A stretch of DNA of 64,000 bases from Candidatus Thiodictyon syntrophicum (GTDB lineage: Bacteria; Pseudomonadota; Gammaproteobacteria; Chromatiales; Chromatiaceae). Made by a program: the position numbers and the translations under genes. The stretch is taken from positions 2,381,501-2,445,500 of the forward strand of contig NZ_CP020370.1 of NCBI RefSeq assembly GCF_002813775.1. The letters are read 5' to 3'. The notes beneath the pieces are model-generated. The model was not told the DNA's origin. It was given only the letters and a program-made list of their open reading frames with translations, and ran no database searches. Shown one piece after another: positions 15,268 through 24,362 of the stretch (positions are counted from its first letter, which is position 1; every line of letters begins with the position of its first letter).

Positions 15268-16801
15268 GCTGCGCCGGTTGGTGCTCGCGCTGGGCGACCA
15301 GCTCGACCTCGAGGCCGCCGCGTTCGACGGGTTCGACGCCGCCCAGGACGCGGTGTGGATGGCCGAAGTGACCGAGGAATCGACCCATGTCTGGTCGAGC
15401 AAGCCCCGCACGGTGCTGTTCCTGGCCGCGATGCGCCACTTCGCGCTCGCGTTGCGCGCGCTCGGTCGGCCGCTGCACTACACCCCACTCGACGACCCCG
15501 CCAACCACGGCAGCCTGCACGCGCAGTTGCAGGCCGACCTTGCGCGCCTGCGCCCCACGGGTCTGGTGCTGACCGCGCCGGGCGACTGGCGCGTGCTGCA
15601 GGCCATCAAGGGCGTGGCGCAGGTGCATGGCCTGCCGCTGGACATCCGCGAGGACCGCCATTTCTACTGCAGCGTGCGCGAATTCGCGGCGCACGCGCAG
15701 GGCCGCAAGTCACTGCGCATGGAGTACTTCTACCGCGAGCAGCGCAAGCGCCACGGGGTGCTGATGCAAGGGGACCAGCCCGAGGGCGGCCGGTGGAACT
15801 TCGACAGGGACAATCGCGGCGCCTTCGGTGCCGCCGGCCCCCACGCCGTGCCGCCGCGCGCGCTGTTCGCGCCCGATCCGCTGACGCGCGAGGTGATCGC
15901 GCTGGTCGAGGAGCGCTTCGCCACCCACCCCGGCCAGTTGGACGACTTCGCCTGGCCGGTGACGCGCGACCAGGCGCTCGTCGCCCTGCGGCGCTTCATC
16001 ACCGAGCGCCTGCCGCTGTTCGGCCGCTACCAGGACGCGCTGTGGCCGGGCGAGCCCTGGCTGTACCACGCGCACCTGTCGGCCGCGCTGAACCTGAAGC
16101 TCCTTAAACCCCGCGAGGCGGTGGACGCGGCCGTGGCGGCGTACCGTGCGGGGGCCGCGCCGCTGGCCGGCGTGGAAGGCTTCGTGCGCCAGATCCTGGG
16201 CTGGCGTGAGTACGTGCGCGGCATCTACTGGACCCGGATGCCCGGCTATGCGGAACTCAATGCGCTGGATGCACAAGAAGACCTGCCCGCCTGGTATTGG
16301 ACCGGCGCCACCGATATGGCCTGCCTGCGCGATACGCTGGCGCAGACGCTGGCTCACGGCTACGCCCACCATATCCAGCGCTTGATGGTCACCGGCCTGT
16401 TCGCACTGCTCTGTGGCGTGCAGCCGCGGCAGGTCCATGCCTGGTATCTGGCGGTCTATGTCGATGCGGTCGAATGGGTGGAACTGCCCAACACCCTGGG
16501 CATGAGCCAGTACGCCGACGGCGGCCTGATGGCCAGCAAGCCCTATGTGGCCACCGGCAAGTACATCCAGCGCATGAGCCCTTACTGCCGGGGTTGCCGC
16601 TACGACCCCGCGCAGCGCACGGGTGACACGGCCTGCCCGTTCACCACCCTGTATTGGGATTTCCTGATGCGCCACGCGGCCCTGCTGGCCGCCAACCCGC
16701 GCATGGCGTTGCAGGTGAAGAACTTGGCCCGGCTGGACGACGCGCAGCGGCAGGCGATTGGCGAGCGCGCCGCGGCCATCCGCCGCGGCGCGGTGGCCTG
16801 A
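15254..16801 (+). CDS. Cryptochrome/photolyase-related protein of the FeS-BCP (PhrB) class
   Basis: The protein has 515 residues. The start is GTG 15254 or GTG 15260; both overlap the DUF2256 stop. The N-terminal Rossmann-like antenna domain (LRRLVLALGDQLD) is followed by the helical FAD domain. The [4Fe-4S] cysteines of the prokaryotic (6-4) photolyase group are present: one in TDMACLRDT (about residue 358) and three in YCRGCRYD...TGDTACPF near residues 445-465. Motifs NTLGMSQYADGG and ASKPYVATGKYI are typical of this class. The likely role is light-driven repair of (6-4) photoproducts, or blue-light sensing, using FAD and a ribolumazine antenna. It is the middle gene of a three-gene operon with DUF2256 and a second FAD-domain protein. 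Confidence 0.9.
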   Translation: MPVAELRRLVLALGDQLDLEAAAFDGFDAAQDAVWMAEVTEESTHVWSSKPRTVLFLAAMRHFALALRALGRPLHYTPLDDPANHGSLHAQLQADLARLRPTGLVLTAPGDWRVLQAIKGVAQVHGLPLDIREDRHFYCSVREFAAHAQGRKSLRMEYFYREQRKRHGVLMQGDQPEGGRWNFDRDNRGAFGAAGPHAVPPRALFAPDPLTREVIALVEERFATHPGQLDDFAWPVTRDQALVALRRFITERLPLFGRYQDALWPGEPWLYHAHLSAALNLKLLKPREAVDAAVAAYRAGAAPLAGVEGFVRQILGWREYVRGIYWTRMPGYAELNALDAQEDLPAWYWTGATDMACLRDTLAQTLAHGYAHHIQRLMVTGLFALLCGVQPRQVHAWYLAVYVDAVEWVELPNTLGMSQYADGGLMASKPYVATGKYIQRMSPYCRGCRYDPAQRTGDTACPFTTLYWDFLMRHAALLAANPRMALQVKNLARLDDAQRQAIGERAAAIRRGAVA

Positions 16802-16803
16802 CC

Positions 16804-18039
16804 ATGGCCGCCCTGGTCGATGTCCCGGCCGGCACGTCGGTGGCCTGGGCCGACGCGCTGCCACCTACGCGCGGCGCGGCGCTGGCGCGCATCGCCCGCG
16901 TGCGGCCCGCCGACTATGCGCGCACGCGCAACCACCTGGACGGCGCGGTGACGGGCCTGTCGCCTTACCTGACGCACGGCCTGGTCACGCTGCGCGAGGT
17001 CCTGGCCGGCGTGCTCGAGCGCGAGCCGCTGCCGGTGCAGCACAAGCTGGTGTCCGAGTTGGGCTGGCGCGAGTACTTCCGCCATGTCTGGGCCCACGAA
17101 GGCGACCGCATCCTGCACTCGCTGCACCCGGGCCCGCGGCCCGACACGGCCTACGCCCCCGCGCTGCCGCCCGACATCCGCCAGGCGCGCACCGGCGTGC
17201 CCGTCATCGACGAGGCCGTCCGCACACTCTACGCCACCGGCACGCTGCACAACCACGCCCGCCTGTGGCTGGCAAGCTATCTGGTGCACTTGCGCCACGT
17301 TCACTGGCGCGCGGGCGCCGACTGGCTGGTGGCGCACCTGCGCGATGGCGATCTCGCCAGCAACCACCTGAGCTGGCAGTGGGTGGCCGGCACCGGCAGC
17401 GCCAAGCCGTACTTGTTCAACGCCGACAACGTGGCGCGCTACGCCCCGGCGCACTGGCACAGTCCCGGTACCGTGGTCGACCAGTCCTACGAGGCGCTGG
17501 AGCGCATGGCGCGCGATCCGCATGCGGCAACGGTGAGCGCCGACACGGCCGGCACGGTCGACGCCACGCCCGAGCCGCCGCTGCTGGCCGCGCCGCCCAC
17601 CGATCTCAGCCTGCACGCGCCAGACGCCGCCGCCGCCGACCGGCTGCGCGGCCGGGAGGTCTGGCTGGTGCACCCCTGGGCGCTGCGAGCGCCGGCGGCG
17701 GTTCTCTCCGACGGAGCCGTGGTTATCGGCCTGTACCTGCGCGAATACCACCAGGCCTGGCCCTGGTCCGCGGCGCGCTGGCGCTGGGTGGACGCCGCGA
17801 TGGCCGCGGTGGCCCCGCGGCGCTGGTACGTCGATGCCGCGGGCCTGGCCGGCGCGCTAGCCGACGCGGCGCGCGTGCGCAGCATCGACGACCCGCACTT
17901 CGGGCGCCGGCTCCAACCCGTGGCGCAACAGGACGCCGCGCCGACCTTGTTCCCGCCCGTGGAGCGGCGCTGCGGGAGCTTCTCGCAATGGTGGACGCGC
18001 GCCACGCGCGGGCTGCACGGTGCCAAAGAGTTGCTGTGA
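16804..18039 (+). CDS. Photolyase-like FAD-binding domain protein with atypical C-terminal domain
   Basis: The start is ATG 16804, two bases after the photolyase stop. A longer ORF from 16654 would overlap that gene and is rejected. It has 411 residues. The FAD-binding photolyase fold comes first (about 1-225): ELGWREYFRH, LHNHARLWLASYLVHL and SNHLSWQWVAGTGSAKPYLF are the classic FAD-pocket signatures. There is no N-terminal antenna domain. Instead a C-terminal region (about 275-400, WLVHPWALRAPAAVL ... AWPWSAARWRW) looks like an alpha/beta domain. The domain order is therefore unusual. The stop codon lies at the first bases of a toxin-antitoxin remnant, so the original C-terminus may have been altered. 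A role in light-dependent repair or sensing together with the upstream gene is likely. Confidence 0.82.
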   Translation: MAALVDVPAGTSVAWADALPPTRGAALARIARVRPADYARTRNHLDGAVTGLSPYLTHGLVTLREVLAGVLEREPLPVQHKLVSELGWREYFRHVWAHEGDRILHSLHPGPRPDTAYAPALPPDIRQARTGVPVIDEAVRTLYATGTLHNHARLWLASYLVHLRHVHWRAGADWLVAHLRDGDLASNHLSWQWVAGTGSAKPYLFNADNVARYAPAHWHSPGTVVDQSYEALERMARDPHAATVSADTAGTVDATPEPPLLAAPPTDLSLHAPDAAAADRLRGREVWLVHPWALRAPAAVLSDGAVVIGLYLREYHQAWPWSAARWRWVDAAMAAVAPRRWYVDAAGLAGALADAARVRSIDDPHFGRRLQPVAQQDAAPTLFPPVERRCGSFSQWWTRATRGLHGAKELL

Positions 18040-18252
18040 GGCAGAGTGGCGCGAGGTTCTGTTGGATCTCCTTCGCAGCACTCCGGAGACGCCCTACGAG
18101 GCCCCGTCGGACCAAGAGCTGATACGCGCCGCCGACGACATCTTTAAAGAGATCGATCGACGCGAGACCCCGGCGTGACAGCCGCCTGCCGCGGCGAGGT
18201 CTGGCTGATAGAGGCGGGACTGTGCTTGTGGTTGGGCATTGGATTCGTTTAG
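18037..18252 (+). pseudogene. Truncated copy of the MazF-type TA module, with an in-frame deletion in the toxin
   Basis: Bases from about 18037 are nearly identical to 24753 onward in the intact TA pair. The antitoxin lacks its first 15 or so codons and any good start (readable as EAEWREVLLDLLRSTPETPY and onward to the stop). The toxin start GTG at 18175 is present, but about 247 bp are missing, joining codons for GEVWL to EAGLCLWLGIGFV. The frame is kept, leaving a 25-codon ORF at 18175-18252. The TGA of the upstream photolyase-like gene lies at the left border of the homology. This is a dead copy, with residual expression of the mini-ORF possible but unsupported. Confidence 0.82.
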
Positions 18253-18277
18253 CAAGAACACTTCGTAGCGGATAAGT

Positions 18278-18298
18278 TTCGAGCCTGGCCCCTTATCC
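18278..18298. repeat. TTCGAGCCTGGCCCCTT repeat, copy beside the TA remnant
   Basis: The short repeat TTCGAGCCTGGCCCCTTATC is preceded by CGTAGCGGATAAG. The same motif flanks the intact TA module at 24429-24450 and 25244-25265, and lies inverted at 24363-24384. Between here and 18431, 18299-18414 can be read in one frame as an Ala/Arg/Asp-rich coil (AEAGAAISRAHAAQDRANAA) ending in a stop. It resembles the coiled tail of Uma2-type proteins and is probably a fragment. Confidence 0.7.
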
Positions 18299-18431
18299 CG
18301 CGACCAGGCGGAGGCCGGGGCGGCCATCAGTCGGGCGCACGCCGCCCAGGACCGGGCGAACGCGGCTAAGGATCGGGCGGCGCGGGCCGGTCATCCGCGG
18401 TAGGCACGAGGAGAGGCCAACGAGGTCTTCC

Positions 18432-21400
18432 TCACCCGGTTGCCACGCCCGGGTTTACCTGTACCAGGGTTTGCAACCGCTCAAGGACGGCGTCGCGCAG
18501 GTCACGGAGTTCTCCCAACCGTGTCAGTGCCTCCGGTTCCCGGCCTTGCGCCCGCAGCTGACACAATGCGACCGCCAGCGCATGCGCCCGCTGGTGCGAG
18601 GCATCGATGACCTGCAAGCCTGACCATGCATCTGGGCGGCCGCGGCCGGCGGCATCCAGCCAGACACCGAAGCCGCACCGGTGCTCATCCAGCGGCGGCG
18701 GGGCCTCCCGCTCGCCCCTGAGGTAGCCTTCCACCGCGGCAATCCAGGCGCGATGCGCGGCGCCGACAAAGAGCAGCGGCACGGCGTCGCGGCTCACCGG
18801 TGCCAGCCCGACCCAAACCGGAGCGGGCCGCCAGGAGGCCACCCAGGTTGGGATCTCCGCCGCCGGCATCGGGCGGGCAATGCCGTAGCCCTGGGCCAGT
18901 TCGCAGCCCAGTTGCAGCAGCAACTCTCCCTGGGCCAGGGTCTCCACCCCTTCGGCGATGACCTGGCGACGAAAGGCAACACACAAGCCGATTACGCCAT
19001 CCAGGATGGCCAGGTCATCCGGGTCGTCCAGCATGTCGCGCACGAAGCTCTGGTCGATCTTGATCTGGACCACCGGCAGGCGTTTCAGGTAGGTCAGCGA
19101 CGCATAGCCGGTGCCGAAGTCGTCCAGGGCACACAGCACCCCGATGCCCCGGCAGGCATCGATCACCTGCGATACCCGGACCAGGTCCGCCAGGGCGCTG
19201 GTTTCCAGTACTTCCAATGCGAGGTCCCCCGGCCTGACCTGCGGATGCGCCGCCAGCGATGCCCGCAGGCGCGGGAGGAAGTCCGCCTGCTGCAACTGGC
19301 GGGCGCCGACATTGACGCTCACCGGGATCTTGACCCCGGCGGTCTGCCAGTGCTCCATCTGGCTCAGCGCGGTCTCGATCACCCATTCGCCGACCTCCAC
19401 GGCCAGCGGATGATCCTCGATCACCGGCAGGAAGGCCGCGGGCGGCAACAGGCCGCGGTCCGGGTGTTGCCACCGGATCAGGGCCTCGGCACCGATCAGG
19501 GTGCCCGTGCGCATGTTCACCTTGGGCTGGTAATGCAGCACGAATTCGCGTGCATCCAAGGCCCTACGGATGCGCCCCAGGCTTTCGTGGTAGCCGCGCA
19601 CGCTGCGATCCAACTCGGCATCAAAGACGCTGTAACGGTTCTTGCCTGCCAGCTTGGCCTGATACATGGCCTGGTCGGCTTGGCGCAGCAGTTGCTCCGG
19701 ATCGATGTCGTCGGCCTGCGGATAGAAGGTGACGCCGACACTGGCGGAGACTTGCAGCACCTGCCCACCGACCGGTACCGACCGGGCGGCGGCGGCCAGC
19801 AGGCGGGCGAGCAGCGGCACGCTGGCCTGGACGTCGGCCAGGTCGAGCAGTACGGCGACGAACTCGTCGCCGCCGATGCGGGCGAGGGTGTCGCCCTCAC
19901 GCAGGACCTGCTGCATGGCTGCCGCCGCGGCGATCAGCAACTCGTCGCCCGCGGCATGTCCATGCCGGTCGTTGATGGCCTTGAATCCGTCCAGATCGAG
20001 AAAGGCGACGGCCAGCAGGCGCCCATACCGCTGCGCCTGCACCATGCCTTGGCGCAGGCGGTCGGCCAACAGGACGCGATTGGGAAGATCGGTCAGTACA
20101 TCGTGGTGGGCAATGTGCTGCAACGCGCGCTCTTGCTCCTTGATCAGGGTGATGTCGGAGAACAGCGCCACGTACAGCCGGGTGCGGCCCTGGGCATCGC
20201 GTACGGCGCTGATGGTTTGCATCACGGCATACACCTCGCCGTTGTTGCGGCGGTTCCAGATCTCGCCGGACCATTGGCCGCCTTCGGTGAGACTGGCCCA
20301 CAGCGCGGCGTAGAAAGTCCGGTCCTGACGCCCGGAACTGAGCAGGCGCGGATTGCGGCCGATGACTTGCTCGCGGCTATAGCTGGTGATCCGACTGAAG
20401 GCCTCATTGACATCGATGATGGTGCCGTCAGCGGCGGTGATCATGATGCCTTCCCAGGCATGGGTGAAGACGCTGGCAGCCAACAGGATCCGCTCTTCGG
20501 CCTGCTTGCGTTCGGTGATGTCATCATAGATCCCCAACAATCCGGACACGACCTGGTTCCGATCCCTGAGCACGACCTTTGACGTACGCAGCCACAACGT
20601 CTGTCCGCTCGGGCTCGTCTGCTGTTCATCATAGGATAGCTTAGGGATCCCAGACGCCATGACGGACCGGTCATCGGCCCGATACTGCCCGGCCTGCGCC
20701 GCCCATCCCAATTGATAGTCGTCTTTGCCGATCACATCCTGCGGGCACGCCATCCCGGCGTCCGCGGCAAAGGCCTGATTGCACCCGAGGTAGCGCAGGT
20801 TGCAGTCCTTCCAGAACACCCGAATCGGTGCGGTATCAAGGATCGTCAAGAGCACGGCCTGGGCCTCGATCATCGCCGCTTCCGCGTGTTTACGCTCGGT
20901 GATGTCGGTATGTGTGATGACCACAGCGGCGTCGGCGTCGCGGGCCAGCGGCGTGACGGTCATCGCGAACCAGCGCTGTTGCGCCGGTGAATGACAGGGG
21001 TATTCCAAGCGGAAGCTGGGTGAGCGGCCCGCCAACACTGCCCGGATGCCGGCGCTCGCTCCATCATCCTGCGCAGCGCAACCGGTACCGGTCCGGCAGA
21101 CCTCCAGATAATTGATGCCGACCTGCGTATGCAGCGCGGGCCGGCCGGGTTCGTTGCCGTTATCCACGGCGAAGCGCCGCCAGGCGTCGTTGACCGCCAG
21201 GATCACCCCGTCAGGCCCCACCACCGCGATCTCGGCGGGGACGGCATTCAGGATGGCGAGTTTGAAGGCCTCACCCTCCCGCCGCAGCGCCTCGTGACGC
21301 CTGATTTCCTCGGTGAGCCGGCCGGCGATCCGCACGGCGTCGGTGCGCGTATTGGTCAGCGCGAGTATCAGCCAGAACAGCAGGCCGCTGAGCGCCAGCC

Positions 21401-22199
21401 CGCCGACCAGGGTCGACCAGGCGGGGGCGTAGCCGCTACCGGGGGTGCTTGCGGCGTGATCGAACACCAGCAGCCAGGGCCGGCCGTTGACGTCGAGCAG
21501 CCGCTGCACGCGCCACGGTGACCGCGCACCCGGGGTGCGGTCCGGTTTGCTGTCGAACAGGAGTTCGGCGGGCGACGACTCACGACCGTTGTAGACCCTC
21601 AGGTCCATGGCCGTGCCTACATGGCTCTCCCAGTCGCCGAGAAGACCGGTCATGAGGTCATGCATGCGGTAGGGGCTGTAGGCCCAGCCGATCAGCGCCG
21701 CCCGCCGCTCCCGGAGGGTCGCCACCGGGGCGCCGTTGCGATAGACGGGGACATACATGAGGGTCCCGGCCTGGACCTGGGTGCCGGTCTCCTGCACCAA
21801 CCGGACCTTGCCGGACAGGGCCGCCGCCCCGGTGTCGCGCGCCTGGTCCATGGCGGCCCGCCGGACCGGCTCGGTGTACATATCGAAACCGAAGGCGCGC
21901 AGGTTACGGTCGCGGAAGGGTTCCAGATAGATGATGGCGGTGTAAAGTGCGCGCCTGCCGGGTGGACGGACACTGTAGTCGGGAAACCCCTCGCCCCGGA
22001 TGCGCTCGAGGTGGGCGGCCAGCTCCTCCGGGGGAATAACCTCGGCGAAACCGATCCCTTGGATGCCGGGCACGCTGCCGCTCGCGTGCAGGGTTTCGAC
22101 ATAGGCCCGCCACTCGCTGCGCTGCACCATGGTCGACGCGGCAAACAGGGCCGCGCCGCCGCGCAGGATCAGCGCATAGGCGCCCATGCGCTCCTGCAC
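18432..22199 (-). CDS. CHASE-PAS-GGDEF-EAL c-di-GMP enzyme, N-terminus removed by an insertion sequence
   Basis: The open frame from ATG 22199 encodes 1255 residues: most of a CHASE sensor (LILRGGAALFAAS onward, about 5-230), a membrane helix (about 265-285), three PAS domains (about 310-590), GGDEF with intact IGGDEF (about residue 775), EAL with intact GAEALIRWQH (about 908), and a C-terminal CZB-like zinc-binding segment (DEHRCGFGVWLD ... DASHQRAHALA). Intact motifs suggest both diguanylate cyclase and phosphodiesterase chemistry are possible. The first 38 codons, including the signal-anchor helix, are separated by the element at 22253-24168. Removing it restores a 1308-residue protein. 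Without that anchor CHASE cannot be placed in the periplasm, so the present product is at best a mislocalised c-di-GMP enzyme. Confidence 0.88.
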   Translation of the reverse strand: MQERMGAYALILRGGAALFAASTMVQRSEWRAYVETLHASGSVPGIQGIGFAEVIPPEELAAHLERIRGEGFPDYSVRPPGRRALYTAIIYLEPFRDRNLRAFGFDMYTEPVRRAAMDQARDTGAAALSGKVRLVQETGTQVQAGTLMYVPVYRNGAPVATLRERRAALIGWAYSPYRMHDLMTGLLGDWESHVGTAMDLRVYNGRESSPAELLFDSKPDRTPGARSPWRVQRLLDVNGRPWLLVFDHAASTPGSGYAPAWSTLVGGLALSGLLFWLILALTNTRTDAVRIAGRLTEEIRRHEALRREGEAFKLAILNAVPAEIAVVGPDGVILAVNDAWRRFAVDNGNEPGRPALHTQVGINYLEVCRTGTGCAAQDDGASAGIRAVLAGRSPSFRLEYPCHSPAQQRWFAMTVTPLARDADAAVVITHTDITERKHAEAAMIEAQAVLLTILDTAPIRVFWKDCNLRYLGCNQAFAADAGMACPQDVIGKDDYQLGWAAQAGQYRADDRSVMASGIPKLSYDEQQTSPSGQTLWLRTSKVVLRDRNQVVSGLLGIYDDITERKQAEERILLAASVFTHAWEGIMITAADGTIIDVNEAFSRITSYSREQVIGRNPRLLSSGRQDRTFYAALWASLTEGGQWSGEIWNRRNNGEVYAVMQTISAVRDAQGRTRLYVALFSDITLIKEQERALQHIAHHDVLTDLPNRVLLADRLRQGMVQAQRYGRLLAVAFLDLDGFKAINDRHGHAAGDELLIAAAAAMQQVLREGDTLARIGGDEFVAVLLDLADVQASVPLLARLLAAAARSVPVGGQVLQVSASVGVTFYPQADDIDPEQLLRQADQAMYQAKLAGKNRYSVFDAELDRSVRGYHESLGRIRRALDAREFVLHYQPKVNMRTGTLIGAEALIRWQHPDRGLLPPAAFLPVIEDHPLAVEVGEWVIETALSQMEHWQTAGVKIPVSVNVGARQLQQADFLPRLRASLAAHPQVRPGDLALEVLETSALADLVRVSQVIDACRGIGVLCALDDFGTGYASLTYLKRLPVVQIKIDQSFVRDMLDDPDDLAILDGVIGLCVAFRRQVIAEGVETLAQGELLLQLGCELAQGYGIARPMPAAEIPTWVASWRPAPVWVGLAPVSRDAVPLLFVGAAHRAWIAAVEGYLRGEREAPPPLDEHRCGFGVWLDAAGRGRPDAWSGLQVIDASHQRAHALAVALCQLRAQGREPEALTRLGELRDLRDAVLERLQTLVQVNPGVATG

Positions 22200-22252
22200 C
22201 TTGAGGGCGACCTGATCGCAGCCGAAGGCAAACTGGCTGACGGCATCCTGTT

Positions 22253-24168
22253 GGCCTTGATCATAAATCCGGCCAAGACCTAGCGTAGGGCTTGGTTAAC
22301 CCCCACTGGAGAGCGGCAGGACCCGCGAAATTGTGTACCCTTGGAAGTGCAAACAAACCGAGGGAGAAGCACGATGTTCGAAGGTCCTGCCGGGATCGAC
22401 TTTAGCGCAGACATCGGGTCGACGCCATCGGGCGTGGTCCGGCGGTCGGCCGGCGGTGGGTCGTGAAGCACCGCTCGCGCCTGGAGCGAGCCGAACAGCG
22501 CGGGGCGGCCGTGGCCCGCTTGGCGACGGGGCAGCCGCAACGCCACGTCGCCGCCGAACTGGGCGTGGCGCGCAGCACCTTGCAGGACTGGTGCAAGCCG
22601 ACCCCGGTCGGCGCGGCCCCGGCGGTGTTGGCAGCCTTCGTGGCGACCCCTGAGGGCGTGCAGTGGCTGCACCAAGTGGTGGTGGCGGCGCACTTCGTCA
22701 TCACGCTGCACGGCGGTGCCGGGGTGCGGATGGTGTGTGAATTCTTGAAGTTGAGTGGGTTGTCGGCGTTCGTCGGCGCGAGCTATGGCACCCACCAGGC
22801 CCTCAATGCGGCCTTGGAGGAGATGGTGGTCGCCGTGGCGCGTGAGCAACGGGCGGCGTTGGCGGTGGGCATGCCGCACCGCGCGATCACGGCGTGCGAG
22901 GATGAGACCTTTCATCCGCAGATTTTGTTGGTCATGTTGGAGCCGGTGTCGAACTTTCTGCTGCGCGAACAGTACGCCGCCGATCGCACGGCGGCCACCT
23001 GGACGCAGGCGTTGCGCGCGGGTCTGGACGGCTTGAACGTGACCGTGATCCAGGGCACCAGCGACGAGGCCACAGCGTTGCGCCGCCATATCCAGACGGA
23101 TTGTGCGGCCCATCATTCCCCGGACCTGTTTCATGTGCAACAGGAGGTGTCCAAGGGCACCAGCCTACACTTGGTCCGCCACGTGAAACAGGCGGGCGCC
23201 AGCGTCGCGGCCGCCCAGACGTCGCTGGACGCTGAGCGGGCGACCGCGCAGGCCTATGACGCCCAATCCCCGCGTCCGCGCGGGCGCCCACCGGCGTTCG
23301 CGCCCCGCATTGAAGCCGCCCTGGCGGTCGTGGTGCAGGCCGAAGCCGATCAGGTACAGGCGCAAGCGCGTCAGGCCGAGGCCCGTGAACTGGTGCGTGA
23401 GTTGGGGACCCTCTATCACCCCTATGAGTTGGAGCAGGGACAGGCGCAGCCCGTGGCGCGCATCGCGCAACGCTTTGCCGACGTGTGGACGCGGCTGCAA
23501 CAGCTGGCCGACGCGGCCGATCTGCCAACGCGCGCCCGTGAGCGCCTGGCCAAGGCGCAGCGCCTGACGATTCAGTTCCTTGCCACCATTACCTTTTTCT
23601 TTGCGACCGTGCAGGCCAAGGTCGAGGCGCTGAATCTGCCGCCCGCCGTGGAACTGGCGTTGCTCACGCAGCTGATTCCGGCGCTCTACCTCGAGCGCGT
23701 CGCCAATCGCAGCACGCTCGCTGAACCGCGCCACCGTCTGCACGCCCTGAGCCGGCAGTTGCTCGAACCGCTGCGCCAACGCGATCATCCGCTCCAGGCC
23801 CTCCCAGAGGCCGAGCGCGCGCGCCTCGAACAGGTGGCCGGTGACTGCGCCGACCTGTTCCAGCGCAGCAGTTCCAGCGTGGAGGGGCGCAACGGCCAAC
23901 TGTCCCTACATCACCATGGCCGACATCGCCTGAGCGACCGCAAGCTCGAGGCACTGACCGCCGTACATAACTTCCACCTCCGTCGCCCCGACGGGACCAC
24001 TGCCGCTGAGCGCTTCTTCGGCCGGGCCCACGAAACGCTGTTCGCGCAGGTGCTCCAGCGCATGCCGTTGCCCCCGCCGCCAGCGCGCCGACGACCGCGC
24101 CCGCCCAAGCCGCCCGCGCTCCTGCCGGTAGCGGCGTAACGGGGGTGGCCGGAACGATGATCAAGGCC
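22253..24168 (+). mobile_element. Insertion sequence, 1916 bp, with GGCCTTGATCAT ends, in the CHASE-GGDEF-EAL gene
   Basis: The left end starts GGCCTTGATCAT, and the right end in reverse is GGCCTTGATCATCGTTCCGG. Identical 8-bp duplications ATCCTGTT lie at 22245-22252 and 24169-24176. One large plus-strand transposase gene fills the element. The same terminal repeats bound two short non-coding elements in this window (31928-32051 and 32918-34663), which are therefore probable MITE partners. The insertion is recent: removing it gives an uninterrupted reading frame. Confidence 0.9.
22463..24139 (+). CDS. Transposase (DUF6399-like) of the GGCCTTGATCAT element
   Basis: The protein has 558 residues from GTG 22463. 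An N-terminal helix-turn-helix (QRHVAAELGVARSTLQDW, about residues 26-44) is followed by a catalytic-looking core: CEDETFHPQ (about 139), SPDLFHVQQE (about 218) and a late SSSVEGRNGQLSLHHHGRH (about 475), which would provide D, D and E with a long alpha-helical insertion between. The C-terminus is Pro/Arg-rich. The SVEGRNG...H.L...KL.ALTAVHNF tail resembles the family annotated as DUF6399 transposases. A 30-codon ORF from ATG 22374, with its own GGGAG site, ends in a GTGA overlap with the start, so coupling or a frameshift-fused longer protein is possible. It is intact otherwise. Confidence 0.75.
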   Translation: MKHRSRLERAEQRGAAVARLATGQPQRHVAAELGVARSTLQDWCKPTPVGAAPAVLAAFVATPEGVQWLHQVVVAAHFVITLHGGAGVRMVCEFLKLSGLSAFVGASYGTHQALNAALEEMVVAVAREQRAALAVGMPHRAITACEDETFHPQILLVMLEPVSNFLLREQYAADRTAATWTQALRAGLDGLNVTVIQGTSDEATALRRHIQTDCAAHHSPDLFHVQQEVSKGTSLHLVRHVKQAGASVAAAQTSLDAERATAQAYDAQSPRPRGRPPAFAPRIEAALAVVVQAEADQVQAQARQAEARELVRELGTLYHPYELEQGQAQPVARIAQRFADVWTRLQQLADAADLPTRARERLAKAQRLTIQFLATITFFFATVQAKVEALNLPPAVELALLTQLIPALYLERVANRSTLAEPRHRLHALSRQLLEPLRQRDHPLQALPEAERARLEQVAGDCADLFQRSSSSVEGRNGQLSLHHHGRHRLSDRKLEALTAVHNFHLRRPDGTTAAERFFGRAHETLFAQVLQRMPLPPPPARRRPRPPKPPALLPVAA

Positions 24169-24282
24169 ATCCTGTTCGATCCCCTGCCTGACCGCAAGGG
24201 CGGCGAAGCCGCTCGCCAGTAACCCGACGCCGAGTGTGACCCAGGCGAGTCTGGTCTTCCGGGATCGGTTGGATTTCAGCAT
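24169..24282 (-). pseudogene. Detached first 38 codons of the CHASE-GGDEF-EAL gene
   Basis: On the minus strand from ATG 24282 the codons give MLKSNRSRKTRLAWVTLGVG and then LLASGFAALAVRQGIEQD, a typical basic N-terminus plus signal-anchor helix. The last codon is at 24169-24171. It joins to 22244 and reads on as AVSQFAFGCDQVALKVQERM without a gap or frameshift. This is the missing start of the gene now ending at 18432. The native promoter should lie to the right (above 24282) and now reads into the insertion sequence. Confidence 0.88.
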
Positions 24283-24362
24283 GGGGCTTGTGCGAAGGGT
24301 CTGTTGGGCGGGGCTGGACGTGTCGGCCCATTATCCACCAGCATCGCAGGATAAGGGGCCCA

